Shown here: positions 12,501 through 25,100 of the stretch, piece by piece | Position numbering within the stretch: position 1 is the first letter of the stretch | How the letters are laid out: each line of letters begins with the position of its first letter | From: Bugula neritina | Lineage: Eukaryota; Bryozoa; Gymnolaemata; Cheilostomatida; Bugulidae | Direction: 5' to 3' | DNA length: 64,000 nucleotides | Assembly: GCA_964035545.1 (NCBI GenBank) | Contig: OZ037772.1 | Location: 12,589,818-12,653,817 of the forward strand | The notes under the pieces: generated by a model | What the model was told of the DNA's origin: nothing | The model's input: only the letters and a program-made list of their open reading frames with translations | The model's database searches: none | Made by a program: the position numbers and the translations under genes

Positions 12501-15034
12501 GGTCAAATCCTTAAATGATGTCATCAATAGATGTCTGCTAATTGCTTAACCAAACAAATTGCAACATGTTTATTACATTTCTCAAACAATAATTAGTATC
12601 CAATCATATCCTTGCTTACATTCATATATCCAATCATACGCAGCGTTGTATGTTACTATGCAGAGAGCAGTCAAAAGCAGAGCAAGGATGACGCACTGCT
12701 GAGTCAGACGCTGTCACACGACTGTAAAGTGACGGACTCAACCCCCGGCAGCACCCCCAATGCCAAGTTCATACCTAAACACAGAAAGACTCGCAGTTTA
12801 GGCGCCAAGTAAGTGTAAAAAGTTTGTTGGAAGCTGTGATGTCATAGTATCTTGTAATGTCACAGAATGTTGTGGCGTTTTTGTACGCAACTTCTCTTCT
12901 ATTACATATTTTCACCTTTCAACATCTTGTAATACTTTGTGGCAATCAGTGCTCATTGGTAATAATTCCTGCTGAGTATGTTGAATAGAGAAAAGTTGTA
13001 GTATTTTAGCTTGTCACCAACAATACACTGCAGTTAGTCCTGCTGTAGTTAGTCCTGCTGCAGTTAGTCCTGCTGCAGTTAGTCCTGCTGTAGTTAGTCC
13101 TGCTGCAGTTAGTCCTGCTGCAGTTAGTCCTGCTGCAGATAGTCCTGCTGCAGTTAGTCCTGCTGCAGTTAGTCCTGCTGCAGTTAGTCCTGCTGCAGAT
13201 AGTCCTGCTGCAGATAGTCCTGCTGCAGTTAATCCTGCTGCAGTTAGTCCTGCTGCAGTTAATCCTGCTGCAGTTAGTCCTGCTGCAGTTAGTCCTGCTG
13301 CAGTTAGTCCTGCTGCAGATAGTCCTGCTGCAGTTAGTCCTGCTGCAGTTAGTCCTGCTGCAGTTAGTTCAGATGCTCATGTGATTTGTATTTCATTGAC
13401 CTCTCCTTGCAGCATGTCCTCTAAACATGGAGATTTTGACAGAACTCAGAGCCTCCCAGTTGGTGCTTCTACTCCTCAGAGACATCTGATTGGTCAGTTT
13501 ACACTTCTCTGCTCTCAGCTCATTGGCTGAGTGGATGTTAACTCACATGCTATTGGTCAACTACTGTTTACTCTCACATCCTATGTTAACTATCATGTGG
13601 GTCAGCCTTTTCATGATATTTTGCTATTAGTTCAACATTATCACATCATAATTCAAAGACGCAGAGCAATAGAACTTAGTATTTGATATCTTAGAGTAGC
13701 ATCTGGCTCTGATATCTTATATATAACAGGGTGAGCTGTAGTGCCTCACGTCTGCTGTACGTGTGTTTGCAGACGACAGTGTGTTAGAGGTAGCCAGTCT
13801 CCATTCCAGCATCTGCTCCGTAACCCGTGGCTCTGACTCTCTCAGTCCTGAGAAGATGTGGGACGTGGAGACGGACTCCTTCTCCGAGAGCTCAGATCTC
13901 GATCTATTTGCCGGAGTTCTTAAGCGGAAAACTGTTTTAAAAAAGGGACGCAAGCCGCGCGTCTCCCAATGGAAGAAATACTGGGTGCAGATTTGGGGCA
14001 CAAACCTTCTCTATTATTCAGCTAAAACTTCAAAGGCTACGCAGAGATCTGAAGTAAGTAGAACTAAGGCTATGCAGATTTATGACCACATTTTCTGTAT
14101 TTATATTGAATATTCAAACTGGTGCTGATGGTGCTACTAACTCACGATGTCTCCAGTCTACTTTTTCTTTTCTTCCTGTCATTTGACCTTTATTTGACCT
14201 CTGAACTGCACTGTTTCCCCGCAGTTCAAGACCAACCCTATGAAGATGCAGTCAATAGTAGGCTGGATGGTGATTCATTGCCCCAGAGACGGCGACGAAG
14301 CGGAACACTTCAAGATAACCAGCGGGGAGGGGTCAGTGTACAAGTTTCTTGCTGCCACCCCTACCGCCAGTATGTGGGCTCAGAAACTTCAGGCTACAGC
14401 TGCCTCTCACAACCCCAAGGTTTGTACATCTCTATACTATACTATATGCTCTGTATTACTCTATACTCTATATTCTATACTATATATTATACTATACTCT
14501 ACACTATACTGTATTATACTATACTACTATATACTCTACAATATACTATACTCTATACTATACACTATATACTATACTACTATATACTATACTATACTTT
14601 ATACTATACTTCATACTATACTATACTATACTATATATTATACTATACACTATATACTCTACAATATAATCTATACTATACTGTTAGGTTCCTAAACCCT
14701 CTCAGGTAAGAAGCTAACAGGTACATCAGATGAAGGATTGTCTACTATTAGTTGTGACTCTGATTTTCCCAATTATATGCTCTCAGCTCTGTCAGAAGCT
14801 CCAGTTGATTCTGCAAGTTTAAAATTTGTTATTTCGTGAAATTCATAATTGAATGTAATTCTCATCATACGAACATCTCAACTCAAATCAGACTATCTGC
14901 CAACTCAGACATCTCGGATGTGAGCTGTTTCAAAATACTGATAAATAATTCTTCTTTGAGCTTCTCATAAACACTGCTTATGCTCTCCCTATGTTATATT
15001 GTAGGTGCCTGAGAACCTAATCCACTTCCACTAA
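6545..15034 (+). CDS. RALGPS: RALGPS-type Ral guanine nucleotide exchange factor (RasGEF + PH)
   Basis: Exons: 6545-6640, 7600-7689, 10266-10355, 10788-10922, 11139-11228, 11458-11550, 11901-12156, 12336-12452, 12664-12808, 13413-13492, 13773-14053, 14225-14419, 15005-15034. All junctions are GT-AG and the phases agree, giving 565 aa, close to vertebrate RALGPS1/2. Residues about 74-320 are the CDC25-type RasGEF domain ([69 protein letters not shown]). Then comes a basic proline-containing linker ([10 protein letters not shown], the SH3-binding region in relatives) and a PH domain at about 443-555 ([37 protein letters not shown]), ending VPENLIHFH. The family charges RalA/B with GTP at membranes. 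It lacks the REM domain of other RasGEFs. The first two exons are less certain: they rest on open frame, phase and splice sites, not on homology. RALGPS1 and RALGPS2 cannot be told apart; probably a single invertebrate orthologue. Confidence 0.93.
7677..7837. promoter_or_regulatory. Cluster of CCAAT motifs spaced about 30-32 bp
   Basis: CCAAT starts at 7677, 7707, 7737 and 7769, with a further one at 7833 inside the palindrome TTGGCCAA. The DNA between them is not repetitive. It lies at and just after RALGPS exon 2. CCAAT is the NF-Y binding core; a function here is only inferred. Confidence 0.3.
8752..9648. repeat. 36-bp minisatellite, about 25 copies, in RALGPS intron 2
   Basis: Head-to-tail copies of a 36-bp unit containing CTGTATACTCAGACTGAG, with G/T variation in GTGGTACATT versus GTGTTACATT and a few shortened copies. 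The unit includes two palindromes, GTATAC and CTCAG-A-CTGAG. Since 36 is twelve codons, two forward frames stay open through the array, but these are by-products of unit length and not genes. It sits mid-intron (intron 7690-10265), away from both splice sites. Confidence 0.95.
11551..11660. repeat. Degenerate donor-adjacent repeat in RALGPS intron 6
   Basis: Starting at the GTGAGT donor of exon 11458-11550, variants of TACTATCAGTCAGTTATAC recur at roughly 20-24 bp for about 100 bp. Further right (11806-11848) is a short TAG/CAG trinucleotide run before the next acceptor. Confidence 0.6.
13030..13373. repeat. 15-bp minisatellite, about 23 copies, in RALGPS intron 9
   Basis: Tandem copies of AGTTAGTCCTGCTGC with T/A variants (GTAGTT, GCAGAT, TTAATC). 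The array lies 40 bp before the acceptor of exon 13413-13492. Read forward it is open as (S/N)PAA(V/D) repeats, and that frame continues without a stop into exon 10. Each TTAG-T inside a unit has the right phase to join exon 9. See findings. Confidence 0.95.
14425..14690. repeat. TATAC-type microsatellite in the last RALGPS intron
   Basis: Degenerate 5-bp TATAC/TATAT tract that begins within a few bases of the donor at 14420 and fills the first half of the intron (14420-15004). Any open frames in it are low-complexity Tyr/Ile/Leu artefacts. Confidence 0.9.
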
Positions 15035-16184
15035 CAGACGAGCGGGGCGTTGCCCTAGCCCCCCACCCCTAACCAGCTATGCTAACCAACTATCTAGTCA
15101 TAACGCAATACGGACTCTACAATATGCCTCGCATATGGCAATGTGAAGTTGTCTTCTTTATTCTCCGGTAGATTTATTTCTCTTAAAAACAGCATGGCGG
15201 ATTCACTCATAACCAATGATACAATGAAATATTACCGTTCACAATGAGAATGTAACTCTAATCTATGTTTCCCTATTACCTATCTGTTGACAATCCTTGC
15301 ATGGTGACACCAATTAACCTGTTCAACTTATTTCATTTTCTATTTGCACATTTAAATCTGTAATGCATTTCATAAATAAGTCATCATTCAACTTTATTTC
15401 TGTGTAGACATTTTAACCCAATGTTGTGACTTTATGTCGTGACTGCATGTTGTGACACAATGTCATATAATAATATGTATGTAAATCTCTACTCCAGCTA
15501 CATGTTAGCTGCAGACACCAGGATATCTTGTGAATACATCTATCATCTGTTTAACTTTGGATTACTAAATTATGTTCTTTGCATGGAATTTTTTTCTCGT
15601 AGTAAATCAATGTGAAACACAGCTAGCGACTTCCACACCATTCTTGTAGTACTAATTCACTAGGTTGTCTTCTGTGATGAATTTAATTTAGTTTTTTGAA
15701 GCTGTGAATTCAAAGTAAAGACATTAAAATACGAGAGTGGTTAAGCAGTTGGTAGTTGTGCTCTCTCTACTCAATCTATACTGTATATTCACATGTTCCT
15801 GACCACTGCAGGCTGGGTAACACTTTTGGTGTATAATAGCATTTTTCAGAGGTTATGTTGAAAATTTTTTAATTAAAAAAATCAATATAATATAATAAAT
15901 AATATAATAAAATAATATTCTATGTAACTTTTAAATAAATTGTAAAACAATTGGATGGATTAGTTTGTACTCTGAGAACACGAAATGCAACAACATTTTG
16001 GTTTAAAATTTACTCTTTAATTTAACCAGCAGAAGAAAAAAAATGAACGTTTTGGAAGGTTACTAAGTTCAATGTCAAGTTGCAATTCATTGAAGATATG
16101 CCAATTGTAAGTCACTGAGCAGTATATTCTAGTAATAGGACCTGTCTTTCTCTTAACTTTAAAGCAGTTGTCTTTCCCTTACTT
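15035..16184. other. Shared 3' region between convergent RALGPS and CFAP157
   Basis: About 1.15 kb between the RALGPS stop (15032-15034) and the CFAP157 stop on the other strand (16185-16187). AATAAA-like signals occur on both strands (for example AATAAAAT near 15907 for RALGPS, and TTTATT near 15173 read in reverse for CFAP157), so the 3' UTRs may overlap. No other gene seen. Confidence 0.5.
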
Positions 16185-19100
16185 CTAGAAAACTTTGCTA
16201 ATGGTTCTTTTTGACATTTGATCTTTCTGTTTGAAGTCTTTAATGATAGCTTGCTGCTGTGTGAGAGAAGCCTGGCTCAGCAGCTGATCAGCAAAGAACA
16301 GAGCCTGTAAAATACATATAGTTATATTCGACCTTGACCTTAGATGCTTGACCTCGCAGCGTGCAGGGTACAGTCAGCTTGTGTGAAGAGTTACCTTTGG
16401 CGCACTGACGGTCTGTATTCCCACGCTCTTGGTCAGAACTCTCTTCAAACTGCCTAGTCTGGTTGTCTCCGATAAGCCTTTAGTTCTGTCTATGTTGGTA
16501 GGGATATTCTGTGTGGGGCGGGGCACTAACCCGAGGTCTCCTACAAGTATGTAGACTCAGTTGGCTCATATATGAAATATTTAGACTGAATTTGTCTCTG
16601 TCAATTCACTACTACTTTATTTATTTTTTCGCTAAAACGTGTGATATTTAGCGCACTCTCTATAGCTTAGTTCTTGAAATTATTGAAAATAATCATATTT
16701 TCTTACAACTTTTACTCAATTTTTAGACAAACCAACTTTAACTTGAATTATCTAACTGCAACTAATTCAAACAATCTCAGTCACCATGGAAACGAGACAA
16801 ACTGATCCAATGTAAGATTGTGGTCACACACCGCCGCCCTTACCTAGCTTGTAGTGAGGAGTTGTGGGTCTCTGTACACCTGATGCCGAGGAATCTGCTG
16901 ACCCTGCGCTCTTCTGCAGACTTCGACGGCTGCCGGGCATTTCACTCAGAGCACTCTTAGATCTGTGGGAGGAGACAACTCATAAAACACAACGCAGAGT
17001 GTATTTTAATCAGCCAGAAACTTGCTACTTGTTGATGGATTTCAAGACATGATTTGGAAGTCAGCAAATTTGTATCGAGATTAAGATGAGAAGTGAAGAA
17101 AGTGGACTCAACCAAACCCATGCTAATCAAACTATGTTGGTTTATTTGATACTGAGCTAAAAGTTGTCTGAGGGGCAATCATTGGCTGATTCTACCGTGC
17201 ACGTAGCTGAAAGGCCAATTAGAAAGCAGACTAGATAGAGTAGCAGAAAGAGTACTAGGAGTATTTATTCTCAGCAGTCAACAGTCAGCTTCCTGACAGA
17301 AGGAATGTTTTAAATACTGCTATGTTGAGTGCATACTAGAGTCATGAGTGTGGCTATGTTAGGGCTGAGTTGGTAGATGTTAGGGCTGTGTTGGTAGATG
17401 TTAGAGCTGAGTTGGTAGATGTTAGAGCTGTGTTGATCACTAACTTGCTAATACTGATTAATCATTATATCCTTCTGAGTTCGTATTCTGCATACTAAAT
17501 GGAAAAATAATCAATTCCAAACGCAGAACACTACAAAGATAATCCACAGCAAGAATTTACAGAGTTAATCTACAGCGAGAACTTACACAGTTAATCTACA
17601 GTGAGAATCTACAGAGAAAATGAGCAGAAGAAATCTAGTTGTTCAACTGGGAAACTTACTAATCAGAAGTCTCTAAACTTACCGGCAAATATCTTTGAAC
17701 CTAACCCTTCAGTATAAACAAAACATTCACATCAGCTCTACCATAGTAGAAACTAGCTAGCTACACTACAGTCCACCTTAAACATGCTAAAACTCGCTCT
17801 GGAACTCAAACTATACAGCATTTGTCAGAACGAAATCTGATTATAAAATGTAGTGAGTGTAATTTTTGTAATATTACTTTGAAATAATTGCAGAGGTACA
17901 ACGTATAGAAAAGCATTTATTCAACAGCTTGAACTCTCAGAAAATAGATCAAACCCTAAACTCAACAGAAAATAACATTGAATGCTTTTATTTGTTATAT
18001 GTGACAGCCAAGGTACTACGTGGTACTACGATGACTAAATAACTCAGTGTCGGCCATATTGTAACTGCGCTGCAGTGAGACTGAATTTCACTTTGATTTT
18101 ATCGAACTGACACATTTACACTGCACTCTGGTAAGTATGGCTTGCTGTATTAACTCGTATATAGATCCATATTGAATTTTGACTGTCAGTATCACTTTGA
18201 TAGAGTGAGATAGCCTGCTGGCACTATGAGTAAATGTGACTGATAACAAAATATACTTTCTGAAAAAAAACTTATTTCAATAACTTGTACTCCCTATGAC
18301 TATACGGCAGTGAATCACTGTAACTATGAAACAGTGAATCACAATGACTACAACAGTAACTAACTGTAACTATGAAGTAGAAACTCACCATGACTATGCT
18401 ACAGTGAATTACTGTAACTATGAAATAGTAATTCACTATAACTATGCTACAGTGAATCACGATAAATATGAAACAGTGAATAACTATGACTAATCTATGT
18501 TGCAAAGACTAACCTCATCAACTCGTACTGTTTGCCCATATCCTGAGGAGCTGGCCCTATCCCGATGGCTGCTGCTGAGTTCAGTATGATTAGCAGGTGT
18601 TCCAACATGTTGTCTCTCTTCTCTGCGTCTGTCAGCTCCACCTCCCCGTCCCACGCAAACTGCGTCTACAAGACGAACTTCACTGACTTCAATGCAGCAT
18701 CAAACAATTCTCCTTTTTCAACTTTGGACTACTAATTTATAAATTAATGCCTGACTTTTACAGCAAATCTTATGGCAGAGTTACGTGTCTTCATCTAACT
18801 TTCACTATCAGTATTTAATTTTATATTAACAGTAAACATGGTGCATGAGCTAAGTGCCTATTCAAACTTATATCAGCAGTATTCAACCCCAACCTAAAAG
18901 ACATGAATTCAACACGCAGCAGCAGCAGAACTGGAAAAGCAGCACACTACACTAACGAGTCAGCAGGAATGGCAGCAGTGAGACTCAGCACTTACAGTCA
19001 GCACCATCTTGAGAGAGGCAGCGGCATCACTCAGCACCTTCTCCACCTTGGTTCTCCTCCTCTTGTGCTCCCGAGTCTCATCTCTCAGTCTCTGAGTCTC

Positions 19101-22100
19101 GGCTTGCATCAGCTCGTTGTCCTTGTTCAGCAGCTCCAGCTCCTCTCTGTAGACAAGTCTCATAGCAACTCACTCAAGTATGTCAAGTCTCATAGCAACT
19201 CACTCAAGTATGTCAAGTACCTAACAGCTCACTCAAGTATGTCAAGTACATAGCAACTCACTCAAGTAAGTTAAGTACCTAGCAACTTAGTTCTGTCAAG
19301 TATGTCAAGTACTAATGTCTATTAAGTATTCAAGTCTATCAATTACTTGAGTCTCTCAAGTATTTAAGTTAATCAAGTATTTCAGTCTATAAAGTACTAA
19401 ATTATGTCAAGTTCATTAAATTATGTTCATTAAGTACTCAAGTCTATCAAGTACACTAAGTATACCAACTACTCATACATTGGGTTAACCATGTACATCA
19501 ATTGTACAAAGTTGGTGAACAGCACTTTAATTCCTATATTGAATTTATGTTTCCCAACTGTTTGCAGACTGACTTATTTTATAAATGACAACTCCATATT
19601 GAAACAAAGTACTTTAGTTTTACGGGTCTAGTATGTTACACACTAAAGTGTTTATTTATCACAGTATATGCAGCATTTCATAGTTAAAACATATAAATCC
19701 AGTTTAAAATAGGCTGATTTCAACCTCGTACTTAGTATGAATTATGAACCCCCTCTTCTTTCCTGCAAGTAAGTGAAAGAGACACAAGCTATCTCAGGTT
19801 ACACATTCACTAGTATCTCCTCAGTCACAAACCTTTGACTTTCTCTCTGTTGTCTCAGCAAGTCCAACTCAGCTTCCATTTCCTGTATAGCCTCTTCTCT
19901 CATCTCGTACTCGGCCAGCAGCGCCTCTTGACCTAAACACCAATCAATGCTCAGTACGTATGTAATCAGCCAATCAGCAGTCATAACACACATATTCAAC
20001 CAATCAGCAGTCGTAACACACATATTCGACCAATCACCACCTGGAATAGTGACCCACCCTTAGTCTTCTCTGTCAACATCCTAATAATCTTCTGATTACT
20101 CAGATGTTTCTTAGACAACTCCTTCTCGTTGTGTTCCAGTATCTCAATCTGCTGCCGCTGCTTCTTGTCCTTTGCCTTCAAGTCATCATTTTCCTACATT
20201 GAAACAAAAATCTGCCATCTTGTAACATGAATGAAGAGTACACCTTTTCATAACAATAAGAGAAATGCTTGTTTACATCCGGTAACCATAGCAACTCTGG
20301 AATGTGAAGGAAACATTATAACAACTTGACTAACAGCTATTTACTAACATGATTGTAGCAAATGGTGTTTGTTTTAGATTCATGTCAATACATAGGTGAA
20401 GATACGAACAGCAAAGTCCACACTAAATAAAGTGAAAAGCGACTTTATTTCTTTAAAAAAGCAATGAAAGAAAGTATAACTGAAAATACTCCTTAATCAG
20501 AAAAAAATAGGTGCAAATATAATTGTCAGGACCTGAGGCTACGCAATAACTAACGGAAAGAGGCTACAGGAAGTTACAGCCGTATCTTTTATTTAAGAGT
20601 CACAAACCTGAATCATTTCCAGCGTCTTGTCGGACATTTTGGTGAGCTGAGCGTTTATAGCAACGTTCTCTCTGATTGTGCGTTTGGTCGTCTCCGCCAT
20701 CTGCTTGTTGGAAACTTTTCTAAACTCTGCGGCCACTTGGTTGACCCTCATCACCATCTCCTTCTTCAGTCTGCATAGAGAAAGAACTCGGGCTATGCAA
20801 TGTGCTAACTGAACCCTTTTACATATGCAGTCTGTAGCAAACTACTATAGTTTAAACGCAGCATAAAACAGTTGGCAAAGATGATTGTACAATTAAATAA
20901 ATTTTAGAATTTTACTCGCTAAGTATGACATTAAAAAAGCAAATCTCCTCTAAAACTAACGACTTTCTATAAAAAGGTGAGGGAATAGACTTTGTTGAGT
21001 CAACTCTTGCAGCTTATGGCTGGGTTGATAGTAGCCACATTCCCAAATCAAATAGTAATAAGATCTCAGTCTAAATTTACCTGTCTTTGTCTACAACTGC
21101 TTTCCTGTCCAACTCGTAGAGTTTCTCCCGATGCTCAATGTCTTTCTCCACCAACTCTCTCTCCATTCTCTCCAAGTTTCCCATCAACTCATCCTTTTTA
21201 TACTTGAAGTCATCGAGAGAAGACAACTTTGCATCTGATTAAAAAATCAAAGAAAGTTTGTGAATAACAAGATTGTTTTAAAATGCAAATGTGTCATCTT
21301 GAACTGTGTTTTATGTGTGAAAACTGTTTGTATTTTTATAATTACAGCTAAATTTGTAGTCATTGAGAATCTAATATTAGACACACAGTTACACACTATC
21401 TAATATTAGACACACAGTTACACACTATCTAATATTAGACACACAGTTACACACTATCTAATACTAGACACACAGTTACACACTGTCTAATACTAGACAC
21501 ACAGTTACACACTATCTAATATTAGACACACAGTTACCCATTGTCTAATATTAGACACACAGTTACACACTATCTAATACTAGACATACAGTTACACACT
21601 ATCTAATATTAGACACACAGTTACTCACTGAGTAGGGTGTTTTCACTCTGCAGTTTATCTTTTGTGTCTTGAGCCTCATTCCTGAGCTGCTGCATTTGAG
21701 TTTCATGATTTTCTCTGTCCGCCTCTTTAGCTTGCTGTAAATAAGTCATCCACCATCTATGTATGCTAGTATTACACTATGTATGCTAGTATTATACTAT
21801 GTATGCTAGTATTACACTATGTATGCTAGTATTACACTATGTATGCTAGTATTACACTATGTATGCTAGTATTACACTATGTATGCTAGTATTAAACTAT
21901 GTATGCTAGTATTACACTATGTATGCTAGTATTATACTATGTATGCTAGTATTACACTATGTATGCTAGTATTATACTACTATGTATGCTAGTATTACAC
22001 TACGTATGCTAGTATTACACTATGTATGCTAGTATTACACTATGTATGCTAGTATTACACTATGTATGCTAGTATTACACTATGTATGCTAGTATTACAC

Positions 22101-25100
22101 TATGTATGCTAGTATTACACTACGTATGCTAGTATTAATTATACTATGTATACTAGTATTATACTACGTATGCTAGTATTATACTACGTATGCTAGTATT
22201 ATACTATGTATGCTAGTATTATACTATGTATGCTAGTATTACACTATGTATGCTAGTATTACACTATGTATGCTAGTATTAATTATACTATGTATGCTAG
22301 TATTACACTATGTATGCTAGTATTACACTATGTATGCTAGTATTATACTACGTATGCTAGTATTATACTATGTATGCTAGTATTACACTATGTATGCTAG
22401 TATTACACTATGTATGCTAGTATTACACTATGTATGCTAGTATTACACTATGTATGCTAGTATTACACTATGTATGCTAGTATTACACTATGTATGCTAG
22501 TATTACACTATGTATGCTAGTATTACACTATGTATGCTAGTATTAATTATACTATGTATGCTAGTATTACACTATGTATGCTAGTATTATACTATGTATG
22601 CTAGTATTTCACTATGTATGCTAGTATTACACTATGTATGCTAGTATTATACTATGTATGCTAGTATTACACTATGTATGCTAGTATTATACTATGTATG
22701 CTAGTATTACACTATGTATGCTAGTATTATACTATGTATGCTAGTATTATACTGTGTATGCTAGTATTATACTATGTATGCTAGTATTACACTATGTATG
22801 CTAGTATTAATTATACTATGTATGCTAGTATTATACTATGTATGCTAGTATTACACTATGTATGCTAGTATTACACTATGTATGCTAGTATTATACTATG
22901 TATGCTAGTATTAATTATACTATGTATACTAGTATTATACTATGTATGCTAGTATTACACTATGTATGCTAGTATTATACTATGTATGCTAGTATTATAC
23001 TATGTATGCTAGTATTACACTATGTATGCTAGTATTTCACTATGTATGCTAGTATTACACTACGTATGCTAGTATTATACTATGTATGCTAGTATTACAC
23101 TATGTATGCTAGTATTACACTACTACGTATGCTAGTATTATACTATGTATGCTAGTATTACACTATGTATGCTAGTATTATACTATGTATGCTAGTATTA
23201 TACTATGTATGCTAGTATTACACTACTACGTATGCTAGTATTATACTATGTATGCTAGTATTATACTATGTATGCTAGTATTATACTATGTATGCTAGTA
23301 TTACACTATGTATGCTAGTATTATACTACGTATGCTAGTATTAATTATACTATGTATGCTAGTATTATACTATGTATGCTAGTATTATACTATGTATGCT
23401 AGTATTACACTATGTATGCTAGTATTATACTATGTATGCTAGTATTACACTATGTATGCTAGTATTATACTATGTATGCTAGTATTATACTATGTATGCT
23501 AGTACTACACTATGTATGCTAGTATTATACTACGTATGCTAGTATTATACTATGTATGCTAGTATTACACTATGTATGCTAGTATTATACTATGTATGCT
23601 AGTATTACACTATGTATGCTAGTATTATACTATGTATGCTAGTATTAATTACACTATGTATGCTAGTATTATACTATGTATGCTAGTATTAATTATACTA
23701 TGTATGCTAGTATTATACTATGTATGCTAGTATTATACTATGTATGCTAGTATTATACTATGTATGCTAGTATTACACTACTATGTATGCTCGTATTACA
23801 CTATGTATGCTAGTATTATACTATGTATGCTAGTATTACACTATGTATGCTAGTATTACACTATGTATGCTAGTATTACACTATGTATGCTAGTATTACA
23901 CTATGTATGCTAGTATTATACTATGTATGCTAGTATTACACTATGTATGCTAGTATTACACTATGTATGCTAGTATTATACTATGTATGCTAGTATTATA
24001 CTATGTATGCTAGTACTACACTATGTATGCTAGTATTATACTACGTATGCTAGTATTATACTATGTATGCTAGTATTACACTATGTATGCTAGTATTACA
24101 CTATGTATGCTAGTATTATACTATGTATGCTAGTATTACATTATGTATGCTAGTACTACACTATGTATGCTAGTATTACACTATGTATGCTAGTATTACA
24201 CTATGTATGCTAGTATTATACTATGTATGCTAGTATTATACTATGTATGCTAGTATTATACTACGTATGCTAGTATTATACTATGTATGCTAGTATTACA
24301 CTATGTATGCTAGTATTACACTATGTATGCTAGTATTATACTATGTATGCTAGTATTACATTATGTATGCTAGTACTACACTATGTATGCTAGTATTACA
24401 CTATGTATGCTAGTATTACACTATGTATGCTAGTATTATACTATGTATGCTAGTATTACACTATGTATGCTAGTATTATACTATGTATGCTAGTATTATA
24501 CTATGTATGCTAGTATTATACTATGTATGCTAGTATTATACTATGTATGCTAGTATTACACTATGTATGCTAGTATTACACTACGTATGCTAGTATTATA
24601 CTATGTATGCTAGTATTACACTATGTATGCTAGTATTACACTGTGTATGCTAGTATTACACTATGTATGCTAGTATTACACTATGTATGCTAGTATTACA
24701 CTGTGTATGCTAGTATTATACTATGTATGCTAGTATTACACTATGTATGCTAGTATTATACTATGTATGCTAGTACTACACTATGTATGCTAGTATTACA
24801 CTATGTATGCTAGTATTACACTATGTATGCTAGTACTACACTATGTATGCTAGTATTACACTATGTATGCTAGTATTATACTATGTATGCTAGTATTACA
24901 CTATGTATGCTAGTATTATACTATGTATGCTAGTATTATACTATGTATGCTAGTATTATACTACGTATGCTAGTATTACACTATGTATGCTAGTATTACA
25001 CTATGTATGCTAGTATTACACTATGTATGCTAGTATTACACTATGTATGCTAGTATTACACTATGTATGCTAGTATTATACTATGTATGCTAGTATTATA

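Noticed and set aside
14122-14709. Forward frames overlapping RALGPS exon 12 and the TATAC tract
   Set aside because: Only 14225-14419 in the PH-domain frame is coding; the rest is intron microsatellite.
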